A stretch of 64,000 bases of DNA, from assembly GCA_905178155.1 (NCBI GenBank), contig CAJINV010000019.1, positions 914,913 to 978,912 of the forward strand, given 5' to 3'. A program made the position numbers and the translations under genes. The notes below the pieces were generated by a model, which saw nothing but the letters and a program-made list of their open reading frames with translations, did not search any database and was not told the origin of the DNA. Source of the stretch: Amoebophrya sp. A120 (taxonomy: Eukaryota > Sar > Dinophyceae > Syndiniales > Amoebophryaceae). This document shows, one piece after another, positions 1-11,068 of the stretch; the first letter of the stretch is position 1, and each line of letters opens with the position of its first letter.

Positions 1-211
1 AACGAGCCGATCTTCGCACGGGAAAATAAACCTTCGCTGTCTTCTTGGAATCTTCGTGTGTGATTCAGACAAGAATCATCAAGACCAGCACTTCTGTGAA
101 CTTGGCGAAAAATCCACTGTAGTAGTCACCTCCGTCTTGCAATTGATTCTAAAACTCGGCCTGAAAAAACTAACTCGTCGCCTTCAAGAACTCGTGCACA
201 AGACCATCCCT

Positions 212-2314
212 TCACAATTCCTCCGCCTTTGCGTTCTTCTCGACTTCAAATTTTTCCGGCCACCCCCTCGGGCGGTAGTGGATGAAGACGTTGGCAAATT
301 CCCGGCCCGGGAAGGGTGTCGGCCGCCCGTGCGGTAGCGTTGCCGACTCGTACAGAATGATCTGCCCCGCCTTGTTGGGCACGTACTTCGTTTCCCCACT
401 GTGCGTCACCACCTGCATATGGAGTAAAAAAAGTTCGTCATCATAGTCACTGACTTGCAGTTTTTGCATGAGATTTTTTTATTTTTGCATCACAGGTTTT
501 TCGTGTATTGCTATTGCACAATTACAAGAGAAATCCCATGTAAAATTAGACTGTGATGCATTTTTACATATGACAGAAATCTTCGCATTGCCAAAACGCG
601 CATGAGTGATCGTGACGAATTTTTTTTGTTCGTCCATACTGCAACGGCCAGCTGTGGTCGTAGGTCTGCTCCATGCCGTGATACTGATCGTCCGGAAACC
701 CAAACTCCAGATGGCCCACCTCCACAATGGCGCTGATTGCGTGCGTGTCGCGCCGGTCGTATGAACTGCAAAAGTATCGTACTCGTACAAATGCATCAGC
801 ATTACAAGTTTCATCAGCGTGAGAAATAAAATTTGCAAATGCTGATTTACCTTGAAAAGAGAGATTTGCACTATATGCATGAATGCAATACGAGTGCGAT
901 GCTTTTGCACAGGATAGGTCGCCGTGCATCCGCATTTCGGAGTTTTGTCGGTACAGTCGGGTTATGAAATGCAAAAGCATCGTCCTCGTATAATTGCAAT
1001 CATGCATTACAAATCTTTTCCCTGAGGCTGCCGCTGAGGTACGTCAGCATTACATTTCTCATGCTGAGGAAATTTGTAATGCGTTTATACGAGTACGATA
1101 CTTTTGCACTGCATACGGATGCCGTACAACGCCGTCATCTCTAGTTCACTCGCCTCGAACCCCGTCCACTTTGCCACCACCGGCTGCATGACTGCCTGCA
1201 ACCTGTTCTTCAGGTCCTGGCGGAGCTCCACGAGCCACATGTCCGTTTTGCACGCCGGAATCGCCCCGTCGAGCCACCTGGTTTTCTCCGGTTTCGCGAG
1301 TTTGTTGCGGTTTTGCTGCCAAAACGCGCGGATGTCCCGCAACAACTCCGGGTCCGGGAAGTCTTGCACCTCGAAGCCCTCGGGCGTGAATTTCCGAAAT
1401 TCTTGCGTCTGCCTCCACATCTGCTGCATGTCCTCGTCGTGCGTTTTCTTCAATTCTTTCTCGTACTCCAAATTCAGCAGAATGTCGGTCAACGCGGTTC
1501 CGCCGGTGTGGTTGTAATAGGTACTGTGCTGCGAAATTGTATGGACAGAGGATGTTGTTGCAGCAACACTTCTACTAGCTCCTTCTATCGGCGAAGCAAA
1601 CGGGGCAATAAACCCTGGGGGCCAAATCGTGGTCAGGAACGGCGCTAGAGTAGACGACGCACTGGTGCCACTGTCGGCAGATGACAGGGAAATCGTTCCT
1701 GGATACTTGAATCTGCACCGGGTCGGGTTATAGTCTCGCGGGCTGTTCATTCGGTCGCAGAAGTGCGCGCGGTCGGCGTCGTCTTTTGCCAGCTGTCTCC
1801 GGCACTCGCGTCGCCAGTCTCCCACGGCTTTCTCCCATTTTTCCCCAGCGAAAAACTGCTCTTCCGTCGGCCGGTCCACCCAATCGACATCGCAATGGAT
1901 GGCGTTGTCGCTTTGATTCTCCAAGCCCTCGCTGGTTGCACTAGCTCCACCGTCGGCACAGGTACAGACCACGGCGCCGCTTTTCGCACCCTGCTTCACC
2001 GTGACGTGGAAAGTGTCCTTGATTTTTGTCGGCCGCTTCTCCTCCTCTTCCTTCCACCCATCATCTGTGCTTCTCGTTGTAACGCGAAAGATGTGCCCTT
2101 CAAAGGTGTCCTGGGAGGCAACGGCGCCGGGAAAAATCGTTTCGATCGGGACGGGCTTTTCCTTCGGGTAGTTCTCGGGAATGAAGAGGAGCTTGAGGGG
2201 GGAGCTTGCGCAGCTGTTCTTGAAGGTCAGCGGGTGGACGGGCTCGGCAGCGGAAGCGGGGCTGCACGATGTAGCAAGCAGTTGTAGAGTGGCCAGGAAG
2301 GTGGGGCCGCGCAT
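212..2314 (-). CDS. Secreted VHL-like / prolyl-4-hydroxylase-like 2OG-Fe(II) oxygenase, copy 1
   Basis: Four exons by my reading: 2314-1116, 957-917, 754-639, 412-212 (1557 nt, 518 aa). The three introns are introners. Residues 1-22 form a signal peptide (hydrophobic, ending SPASAAEP), so it acts in the secretory path. About 27-82 resembles the VHL beta domain (FKN..., PG..., TFEGHIFRV). After a Ser/Thr-rich stretch comes the prolyl-4-hydroxylase-type fold: TALYGIR at 395-400, metal ligands in MHGD (H411, D413), distal H480 in LPHGRP and R489 for 2-oxoglutarate, then FANVFIHYRP. The family hydroxylates proline or related side chains using Fe(II), O2 and 2-oxoglutarate; the substrate is unknown. 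The usual HVD is HGD here. The ligands are assembled only after two introners are spliced. Copy 1 lacks eight residues near the C-terminus that copy 2 has. Fold confident, substrate not. Confidence 0.85.
418..638. mobile_element. Introner A, present only in copy 1
   Basis: Starts TATGGAG, ends CGTCCATA. Imperfect terminal inverted repeat with a poly-A/T tract next to TTCGTCA. Target duplication CTGCA at 413-417 and 639-643. The empty site in copy 2 (about 8932-8941) reads CACCTGCAACGG with a single CTGCA. Splicing joins WPLQ to VVT. Confidence 0.95.
760..916. mobile_element. Introner B (family I), shared by both copies
   Basis: TATGAACTGCAAAAGTATCG at the left, a matching inverted end before GGATA at the right. 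Target duplication GGTCG at 755-759 and 917-921, exact. Splicing makes the codon run GDRRDTHAIS of the oxygenase. Confidence 0.93.
963..1115. mobile_element. Introner C (family I), shared by both copies
   Basis: Ends carry the GCAAAAG-ATCG-CTCGTA inverted repeat seen in B. Target duplication CGGGT (958-962) versus CGGAT (1116-1120), one mismatch, as expected for an older insertion present in both paralogues. It splits the GIR|LYR codons. Confidence 0.92.
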
Positions 2315-4234
2315 CGTGATAGATGGTGCTACAGCTTATTTCATTCATCTAGTGTAATTGTTTCACTTGAAAGACAGTACGAAAAACCAAGACCAACTTG
2401 ATGAACTCGGAAAAGAAGATGCGGCAAAGGCAAGAATGCACTTCCGTGACATTGGTAGTAGAAAACTGCTTGTAGAAGCGAATACAACGACGGGCGTTCT
2501 CGCGCCAACATCTAGCCCTGACGCCACTCTCCTATTGTTCGTCACAGCTATTGAATTGCTCGCACGCCCCCTGCTCTCCGCCTAGGTTCATTCAACTGCT
2601 CGCTCACGGATCACAAACAGAACCAACGAGCACAAAGCTCATGCCAGACGACGTGACATGCTGTGTGTGTGCGGTGGCTCACATCCAGCAATCAATCCGC
2701 GCAGTCGGCGTTCGCCATCGTCACTGCGCTTCATCTTTGTATTACTCCTGTGCACACAGATCAAGCTGGTGTCGGCTGCCCCGGCAGCGCGCGAACGCAA
2801 GTCAGTTGTAGTGCGCCCCGCGGCAACCATCCAACGGCCCCGCGCAAACGCCTAGCTACGCCGACCGGGAGGGGTTGTAGGCAGTCGTCGGCCCATGCGA
2901 CGCCCGGCGCGAATAGGGGCGCGGGGATGGCAACAATCAAAAACCGAGACACTCACACGCGGGGCAGCGCTACGGCAAAGCAGGGCGCAAGGGCCCAACA
3001 CTCCACGCAACCCTGCTCGTCGGGGTGCTTGGGCGGCAATCGCCGCGCCGGCCCCTCAATCCTTCCAACGAACCAGAGAGGTGGGCGGCGAGGGGGAGAC
3101 ACAGAACCCCCCGCCCCTCGCGGCGGAGCCGGCCCACGCCGTTGCCTGTTGGCCGATGGAAAGCAAAAGAAACAGGGCGGGCGCGGCTCCGCTTCGCTAT
3201 CGCTTGATTCGGAGTCGGCGAGGTCCCGCATTTCGGCGGCGAGGAGGTACGGAGCCCGATAAACTGCTTCGCGGGGGCAAATCGCGCCACGGTCCCACTG
3301 CACGCCCTCGCATACGCCAGACCTCAGCGCCAGCCCGCCGAGAAAACGCGCCGGCGTGCCCGGCGAGGATGGAACCGGCACGCCGGCAGAGGCCCCGCCA
3401 CCTCGCGAAACGCGTCCCCGCTTGCAACTACGACGAAGCCATCCGGGTAGTCTTATTTCGAAAACGCTGTAAGTAGAGTAAAACTCCGTACCTACTATTT
3501 ATCTTGGAAATGTTGAATTCGCGACAATCTTGAGTCGTCATTCACAGTCTTTGTGGCATCGTTGCTCCTCAGTTAAATCATACAGTAGTTCTTCAGCGGC
3601 CATCAGAAAATTCACTCTGTCTTTGTAGTTTTTTGGCGTTTATTATTTCTTATTCTCGCCAGCTTCCAGACTCTCGTCGCGACCAAAATGGAGAAGAGAC
3701 TGGTTTCTCTCGCGCGTTTTGGATTCTACCCCTCGAGTGTGGAAAAAAGTTTTCTCAAATTATACAATTGTGCTGGAACGCTAAAAATCTAAAAATCATG
3801 CCAGAAGGTTCTCGAAATTTAAAAAAAAAAAATTGCCCTGCATGAAGGAGCTTGTTTTTATTCGTATGTACTATCAGGAACAAAATCCGTGCGTCAGCAA
3901 CACATTTCACGGTCGTCCCCACCGTATCTTGACTGCTGCGTGCTGCTCGACAATTCTCCCAGGAGATTATTATACACGACGTCTTGATCTTCATTATCTT
4001 TCGCGTTTGCCTCGCACACCTCCGCCAAGGCGACATAGACGTTTCTACTCTTTGCGTCGAAACAGAAAACCGCACAATGGAGGTCTTTATTTTCGCGGGT
4101 CCTTAACATCAAAAACTGCATCTCCGAAAATGTAGTTGCTCGTCGATCCCGTCGGGAACTACGAGAACATTCGTTCATCGGTGCATCTTCCTGGAAACAA
4201 AGAAAGCTCACCCACTTTTTCATCATCTTCACCT
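2315..4234. other. Intergenic spacer, copy 1, with GC-rich patch
   Basis: Lies upstream of the oxygenase gene and downstream of the glyoxalase gene. 2315-2760 is nearly identical to copy 2, including a 75-codon plus-strand ORF (2358-2585) that I do not call a gene because the flanks are equally conserved. About 2820-3440 is very GC-rich, has no convincing gene, and diverges strongly from its counterpart at 11560-12260. 3480-4234 is AT-richer with nothing recognisable. Confidence 0.6.
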
Positions 4235-7200
4235 TCAATGCTTAGCCGCAGGCTTCAGCCCTTTCGGACTACTCTCCCCGTCACTCCACCTTTCCCCGCT
4301 TTGCAACGTTTTCTCAAAGTCTGCCATCCTCCACGGTTTACTGCACTTGAAATCGTTGCGGACGGACCTTAATTGCCGGAAAATGTCCTCTTCCTTGGAC
4401 TCCCCTAACTTCTTCGAAAACTGCTGCACGCGGAGAAAGTATGGATGTGTCAGGTTTGAAATCAACAAAGTTGAAATGATTTCTCATGCATAAATTGCAA
4501 GGCATGAAGTGCCTCTTTTGCAGGGATGGCAAGTGAGGCCGATCTTCAGCCTGTTTGGGGTCTGCGATAGAGCTGCTGAAGTAGCATCACAAAAGACGCC
4601 TTCTTTCCCACCTAGACAGCATGACAAACTGGATTTAAGCGGTGCCAAAATTTGTCATGCGCCGCTTGGAAATTGGGCTTCCAACTGGTATCGATTTCAT
4701 GCATTACAAATTATATCAACTTTGACGATTTCAATCCTGACACTACCATAGAAAGGGCGACGTCAATAACTCCTCCTCCGCGGTAAAGGGTACTGTGGGG
4801 ATTTTGTCCTTGCGCAAGTCAACTATTTTCTTGCATCGGTCGATCACCGCTTGCCGGCTCTGGTCCGACTTCTCCACCAGCGCGAGGGCGAACTGACACC
4901 CGTCCGTGGCGTACTCGTGGGCGCAGTAGATCAGCGTGGATTTCGGAATATGGTCCATCAACCGCTGCTTCAGGGCCCTGCGGTATATTGTTTTTTGAGT
5001 ATTTTATGTCGCGTTTTCAATTTTTTGAAAGCTCCCCCGCTGGCAACCGGAACGCCAACTGCTGGCGTAGCAAGCCGACACAACACCACAATAAACCGCA
5101 ATTGCACAGACAATGTTGACCTCTAGCTAAGTGAGAATTATGATGTGGGAGATGTTGCCTAAATGTAGCAACAAGAAGTAAGAAGATGAACATCTGTGTA
5201 CAACGATACACGCAAATTAATAACCGTAGTAAAAAAAAGTACCTGTAGCAGTCCGCTGCGTCGCCCTCAAAGAGCCTGCCGCAGCCCATGGGAAAGACGA
5301 TGTCCCCGGTGAACACGATCCCGTAGGATTTCAAAAAGAACCCGATCTGCCCTAACGTATGCCCCGGAACGTGGATAATCTCGAAGTCCAGCGGCCCGAG
5401 GTTCAGGTGCTCCCCGTGCTTGCAGAGCTCGGAAAAGTCCGATTCCTCCGCGAACTTTTTCAAATTCGGCAGCTCGATCCGTGACGCGTACATGCGCGGC
5501 CGGTGGTTGTTATTCGCTTTGAAGTTGTCCGCCGCAATCTCGTTCCACGCGCCCAGGTGATCCCAGTGCCAGTGGGTGATCAGCACGTCCGTGATGACGG
5601 AGCCGAATTCCTCCTTTGCACGCTGGCAGTACTCCAGGCCGTGCCCCTGCGGCAAGTCGATGGCGATCACGCGCGCGGCCTGGCTGGTCTGGCTCACGCG
5701 ACGACTGTTGTTCCTTGGAGGGCTGCTGTTGTTGGTGGTGGTGGTGCCCGAAGTAGAAGTAGGTTCTAATTGCTCTGGAACGTACAACAAGTACCCGTAG
5801 TTGTCACTTAAACACGGGAACTGGATCAACTTCAGCGTCGGATGCGACTGTTCCTTGTCAAACTTCTCCGCAAACTTGTTCGCCTGAGTGTAATGCGGCC
5901 GCGGGGACCCCTTCGGCACAGATTTCAGTGGCTCGATGTCCACCCGCTGCACCTCCGACCACGTCTGCCGCCCGTTGGACTTGTCCAGAAGCTTCTTGTT
6001 TTCCGAAGACGGGCCGGGGAGAAGGTTTGATGATGAATTACCTGCAGTAGTTGCACTCGTCGACATCATGGCCGCGGCGGAGGGGCGAGCTTTCGGCGAA
6101 AAACCACCAGTAGTATTCGAAGGCTTGATACTAGCCGGCGAACCAGAGTTCGAGCGGGCGAGAGCGGATGTTGAACCTCCGCCGCCGGAATTCGTGCGAG
6201 TCAGTCGCGGCGACTTGGTGGTCGACGTCCCAGAAGCTTTTGCCTTATTCTTCCTTTCCTCCTCGTCCACCACCCCAGTCATCGCCACCGCGTGCGCGTG
6301 CACTCCGTGCGAAACAACCCCGTGCCCACTGCCCATCTTGGACTCCAAAATCGTCAATTGGACCACCAACCCGTCCGGATCCCGAACGCATCGCAACACC
6401 GGGTCGAAAGTGGGCGAAGTCGAGATCTTGCGGAACTGCGCGGGGGAGACGCCGATGGAAATGGATTCAAAAGCGGGCTTCTCCGGGGATAAGTCATCCG
6501 GCCCGGCGAGCACGGGTGCTGTTTTGTCCATATTCCGCATGTGCTGGATTTCCAGTGTCGTGACGGGTAACTGGTACAGCCACTCCCTTTGCGCTTGGAT
6601 TTTGCTCTCCATAGTACCGATCTTGCTAAAGTCTGGCACTTTTTGCTTCATCTCATCCGTCAAATACGCGAAGAAATACAGGTCGAAGTTGTACGGCGAA
6701 ACTTCCTGTTTCTCCAATAAAGTCATGCCCAGCACCTCGGTGTAAAACTTCACACACAAATTCGCATCTTTCGTCCGGGTGGTGACTTGCCCGATCACCG
6801 GGTCTAGCATGCGCGTCAACGGGTTCCGCGCACGAAGTCCGCTCGACTGCAGCTTCTCTTCCGCTCGCTCGATCCGTTTCTTTTTCGTGGCGGTGTTCCC
6901 TTCGAAACTCGTCTGAAGCAGCTCAATCGGAAATCCGACCGGATCCGCGATGTGCTCCAAGTATCCGACGTTCAAAAACTGTTCCGCCTTCGCGTTTTTC
7001 TTGCCCAAACCGGTCCTCAAACAGTCATCGACGTCGTCTACCGCCAGCCCGATCTTCCAGTACAGAGGCCGCTGGAAGTTCACTTGCTGCTGGCTACGAT
7101 CCTTAGTCTGGGCCACGACCTGCTTCCCGGGGGGCAAAAACCGGAAGTTGAGCTGCGCGGAATGGGGCGAGTTCCGGAAATACAGATTGTCGATCGTTTG

Positions 7201-7344
7201 GCCGTTCGGAAAGGTCGCCGTTGTCTGCGCGACCATACCCAGCGACTCACTGTAGAACTTTAATACCTCGTCGCGAAACTGCCCAGGTACGCGGTAGGTG
7301 GCGGCCAGGAGGCGGGACGAGGTCTGGTTCAAAGCTGATTCCAT
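4235..7344 (-). CDS. Glyoxalase I-glyoxalase II fusion protein, copy 1
   Basis: Exons 7344-5243, 4977-4751, 4434-4235 (2529 nt, 842 aa). ATG at 7342-7344. Two VOC/glyoxalase I-like modules come first (about 5-130 and 185-340; the second has KFYTEVLGM, a TTLEIQH strand matching the Glu-containing metal strand of glyoxalase I, and DPDGLVVQL). After a Ser/Asn-rich linker (about 350-500) comes a metallo-beta-lactamase glyoxalase II domain: THWHWDH at 590-596, H662 (PGHT), D681 (FTGD) and H721 (YCAHEYA), so all metal ligands are present. Known chemistry: glyoxalase I turns the methylglyoxal-glutathione adduct into S-lactoylglutathione and glyoxalase II hydrolyses it to D-lactate. The fusion would channel the intermediate (inference). 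No targeting peptide seen, probably cytosolic. In the second VOC module the last ligand position looks like Gln rather than Glu. Confidence 0.9.
4440..4750. mobile_element. Introner D (family IV), present only in copy 1
   Basis: Begins TATGGATGTGTCAGG, ends CCTGACACTACCATA, with a second inverted block around CAAAGTTGAAAT. Target duplication GAAAG at 4435-4439 and 4751-4755. The sister gene at about 13300-13310 has the uninterrupted site (one base different). Same family as element J at 19831. Confidence 0.94.
4978..5242 (-). other. Canonical GT-AG intron in the glyoxalase gene
   Basis: Gene-strand donor CTACAG|GTACTTTT and acceptor ACCGCAG|GGCCCTG. Joins DCY-R-ALKQR in the glyoxalase II domain. 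No terminal inverted repeat or target duplication. Present at the same place in copy 2, so it predates the duplication. Confidence 0.92.
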
Positions 7345-8704
7345 TTTTTGTTTTTCTTCTTATGTGCGTGTGGCTGTGGGGGGGGTTAGAAACAATTCTG
7401 AGGCGTTTCTTATTTTTTATTAAAAATTTGGATTTGCGTAACAATGCTAGAACAGCAACAGAATGTGTGTAAGTAGGTCTACGGAATGAAATATTGATTT
7501 ACGGTCGGAAAAACATGAAAGAGATCACGACAAATTGCGTTCTTCCTTAGCGTTAATAGATCACTAACTCGGATGAGGATGTGGCACTCAAAGATCAACC
7601 TGGAGGCGAAATCAATAGCACAGACGTCGACATAATCTTAAGTGGGATCAGAATAGAAAGATCTTGACATGAACAGGCGCAAGTATTGAGGGAAATTGTC
7701 GATTAGAATTCTGTGTAGGAGCACCAACTGTCGACAATTTTGAGACAGTGTATTTACAATGGCATGCTGGGTCTGAGGTCGGCAAAATTGTTACTTAGGT
7801 TCCGCTCAAGATACCATTACCATTTCTTGTTCCATATCGAAAATAAACAGAAGATGCGTGAGACGGTCAAGGTACCGAATAGATTCTGATGGCGTGTGCG
7901 TGTCGAAGACAAAATTCATCATTATGAGATGAATGCACTCTCAATACCAAAATGTCGCCTTGAAAATTGGACGATTCTTGTCGCATTTCCAGAAGAGATC
8001 AGATATCTTCGCTCCCCAGCATGATCAATATCAATATCGGAGCAAAATGTTGATATAAGCTTCGTCCTGCTTCGCATCTACTTAGCTCGATGTAGTAACT
8101 TCCATGAAAAAAAGAACCGAGGTTTGCTAACAAGAAGCGTCCGCATAGTTCATGAAGCTTTAAACGCGGTTTTCGATTGCCTTTTTGTTCGGGACCCTCC
8201 GCTCTCCGACATTGCATGTCCTCACACGAGGAGAGGACTTACCGACCTCATTTTTGTTCCCAGGGAGCTCCAAATCCACTTCCACTCATCTCGCTTTCTT
8301 CACTACTGTTTTTCCCTGGAGAGAAATTCCCTAATTTTCAGCCAACCCTCTCTAGTACGTACACTCGAAACTACAACTAGAACAATCGATCCTCACTTTT
8401 TTACAGCAGAAGCTGGCTCTGATTGGAGACAGTTGTGCTTTTCTTGGCCACGCAACGCCGTGCGGCTGTAGCCACAACGACAACGAGCCGATCTTCGCAA
8501 GGGAAACTAAACCTCCTTCGCTGTCTTCTTGGAATCTTCATGTGTGACGCAGACAAGAATCATCAAGACCAGCACTTCAGCAAAGAATTCGGCGAAAAGT
8601 CCAGATCCACTGTAGTAGTCACCTCTGTCTTGCGATTGATTTTACAACTCGGCCTGAAAAAACTAACTCGTCGCCTTCAAGAACTCGTGCAAAAGACCAT
8701 CCCT
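7345..8704. other. Intergenic region between the tandem units
   Basis: 7345-8164 is the upstream region of the glyoxalase gene and matches 16582-17785 with indels. 8165-8478 is unique. 8479-8704 is the 3' flank of oxygenase copy 2. No ORF here looks real and no RNA gene was recognised. Confidence 0.6.
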
Positions 8705-11068
8705 TCACAATTCCTCCGCCTTTGCGTTCTTCTCACCACCTCCAGGCCGCCGCGCACCGACTTCAAATTTTTCCGGCCACCCCTTCGGCCGGTAGTGGAT
8801 GAAGACGTTGGCAAATTCCCGGCCCGGAAACGGTGTCGGCCGCCCGTGCGGTAACGTTGCCGACTCGTACAGAATGATCTGCCCCGCCTTGTTGGGTACG
8901 TACTTCGTTTCCCCACTGTGCGTCACCACCTGCAACGGCCAGCTGTGGTCGTACGTTTCCTCCATGCCGTGATACTGATCGTCCGGAAACCCAAACTCCA
9001 GATGGCCCACCTCCACAATGGCGCTGATTGCGTGCGTGTCGCGCCGGTCGTATGAACTGCAAAAGTATCGCACTCGTACAAATGCATTAGCATTACAACT
9101 CAACTGGAACAACACACCACTGGAACGATAGAAGAAGTGTGTTCATGTTTTGTAATTACAAGTTTCATCAGCGTCGGAAATAAAATTTGCAAATGCTGAT
9201 TTACCTTGAAAAGAAAGATTTGTATATGCATGAATGCAATACGAGTGCGATGCTTTTGCACAGGATAGGTCGCCGTGCATCCGCATTTCGGAGTTTTGTC
9301 GGTACAGTCGGGTTATGAAATGCAAAAGCATCGTCCTCGTATTGCAATCATGCATTACAAATCTTTTCCCTGTGGCTGACGCTGAGGTACGTCAGCATTA
9401 CATTTCTCATGCTGAGGAAATTTGTAATGCATTTATACGAGTACGATACTTTTGCACTGCATACGGATGCCGTACAACGCCGTCATCTCTAGTTCACTCG
9501 CCTCGAACCCCGTCCACTTTGCCACCACCGGCTGCATATGCATTGCAAATATGCCTGGGTCCGGAAGACTGCGAGACTTCTCATGCTAGTTTGGCACGAC
9601 TCTGAACTCTGTATTGCGCAGGGCCATCGGATGTTTCTCATCATGCGGAATACGCAACACAGAGCCGCGAGGAAATCTGTCATGCTTGCCGGTGCATTAC
9701 AGTGTGGTTATTTTTAATCATTGACATGCATCACAAGTTTCCAGACCCAGCAAATTTAATTTGCACTTGATACTGCATCATCTTTTGCAGCCTGTCCTTC
9801 AGGTCCTGGCGGAGCTCCACGAGCCACATGTCCACAGAAAATTTCCCGCACACGTACAAATGCAGTCTCTGCATAACAAAACTTGCCTTCAGTCCTAGTC
9901 TAGCATGACAAGTTGGACACTGCAAGTTAACGAAATTTGTCATGCATTTTGTACATGTACGGGAAAAGGAAATTCACATTGCATACCACATGTCCGTTTT
10001 GCACGCCGGGATCGCCCCGTCGAGCCACCTGGTTTTCTCGGGTTTCGCGAGTTTGTTGCGGTTTTGCTGCCAAAACGCGCGGATGTCCTGCAACAATTCT
10101 GGGTCCGGGAAGTCTTGCACCTCGAAGCCCTCGGGCGTGAATTTCCGAAATTCTTGCGTCTGCCTCCACATCTGCTGGATGTCCTCGTCGTGTGTTTTCT
10201 TCAATTCTTTCTCGTACTCCAAATTCAGCAAAATATCGGTCAACGCGGTTCCGCCGGTGTGGTTGTAATAGGTACTGTGCTGCGAAATTGTATTGACAGA
10301 GGATGTTGTTGCAGCAGCACTTCTACTAGCTCCTTCTATCGGCGAAGGAGCAACCGGTGCACTAAACCCTGGGGGCCAAATCGTGGTCAGGAACGGCGCT
10401 AGAGTAGACGACGCACTGGTGCCACTGTCGGCAGATGACAGGGAAATCGTTCCTGGATACTTGAATCTGCACCGGGTCGGGTTATAATCACGCGGGCTGT
10501 TCATACGATCGCAGAAGTGCGCGCGGTCGGCGTCGTCTTTTGCAAGCTGTCTCCGGCACTCGCGTCGCCAGTCTCCCACGGCTTTCTCCCATTTTTCCCC
10601 AGCGAAAAACTGCTCTTCCGTCGGCCGGTCCACCCAATCGACATCGCAATGGATGGCGTTGTCGCTTTGATTCTCCACCTCCTCGATGGTTGTACTAGCT
10701 CCACCGCCGGCACAGGTACAGACCACGGCGCCGCTTTTCGCACCCTGCTTCACCGTGACGTGGAAAGTGTCCTTGATTTTTGTCGGCCGCTTCTCCTCCT
10801 CTTCCTTCCACCCATCATCTGTGCTTCTCGTTGTAACGCGAAAGATGTGCCCTTCAAAGGTGTCCTGGGAGGCAACGGCGCCGGGAAAAATCGTTTCGAT
10901 CGGGACGGGCTTTTCCTTCGGGTAGTTCTCGGGAACGAAGAAGAGCTTGAGGGGGGAGCTTGCGCAGCTGTTCTTGAAGGTCAGCGGGTGGACGGGCTCG
11001 GCAGCGGAAGCGGGGCTGCACGATGTAGCAAGCAGTTGTAGAGTGGCCAGGAAGGTGGGGCCGCGCAT
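8705..11068 (-). CDS. Secreted VHL-like / prolyl-4-hydroxylase-like 2OG-Fe(II) oxygenase, copy 2
   Basis: Five exons: 11068-9986, 9823-9773, 9531-9464, 9308-9268, 9045-8705 (1584 nt, 527 aa). All four introns are introners; two are shared with copy 1 and two are private. The protein matches copy 1 almost throughout: signal peptide, VHL-like segment, MHGD, LPHGRP and FANVFIHYRP are all kept, so both copies look functional. Differences include LKDRLQKMMQ for LKNRLQAVMQ beside the private introner E and an eight-residue insert (GARRPGGG) near the C-terminus. Substrate unknown; ER or secreted location inferred from the signal peptide. Confidence 0.85.
9051..9267. mobile_element. Introner B2 (family I), orthologue of B
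   Basis: Same site and duplication (GGTCG, 9046-9050 and 9268-9272) as introner B. About 60 bp longer: an extra segment near 9100-9160 is absent from copy 1, showing internal change after the split. Confidence 0.93.
9314..9463. mobile_element. Introner C2 (family I), orthologue of C
   Basis: Same site and imperfect duplication (CGGGT 9309-9313, CGGAT 9464-9468) as introner C, with small differences inside. Confidence 0.92.
9537..9772. mobile_element. Introner E (family II), present only in copy 2
   Basis: Left end TATGCATTGCAAATATG then CTGGGTCCGGAAGA; the right end carries the inverse TTTCCAGACCCAG and ends TTGATA. Target duplication CTGCA at 9532-9536 and 9773-9777. Copy 1 has the uninterrupted sequence at about 1184-1190. 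The exon bases just beside it are unusually diverged from copy 1. Confidence 0.93.
9834..9985. mobile_element. Introner F, present only in copy 2, 10-bp target duplication
   Basis: Flanked by CCACATGTCC at 9824-9833 and 9986-9995. Copy 1 has it once (about 1234-1245). Subterminal inverted repeats around CCCG-ACATGTACAAA. Its right end is GCATA as in other introners, but the left end is ACAGAAA, so its boundary is less regular. Confidence 0.9.

Larger units (their letters stand above)
1..8164. repeat. Tandem segmental duplication, copy 1 (left end cut by window)
   Basis: Positions 1-8164 align nearly base for base, with indels, to 8479-17785. The unit holds the 3' end, body and promoter of the 2OG oxygenase gene, a GC-rich spacer, the glyoxalase fusion gene and its upstream region. 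Coding parts differ by scattered substitutions; 2280-2720 is almost identical to 11034-11474. The window starts inside the unit, so its true left edge is not seen. 8165-8478 has no counterpart after copy 2 within the window. Confidence 0.95.

Noticed and set aside
2358-2585. 75-codon plus-strand ORF, identical in both tandem copies (also 11112-11339)
   Set aside because: The surrounding non-coding DNA is equally identical, so conservation gives no support for a protein.
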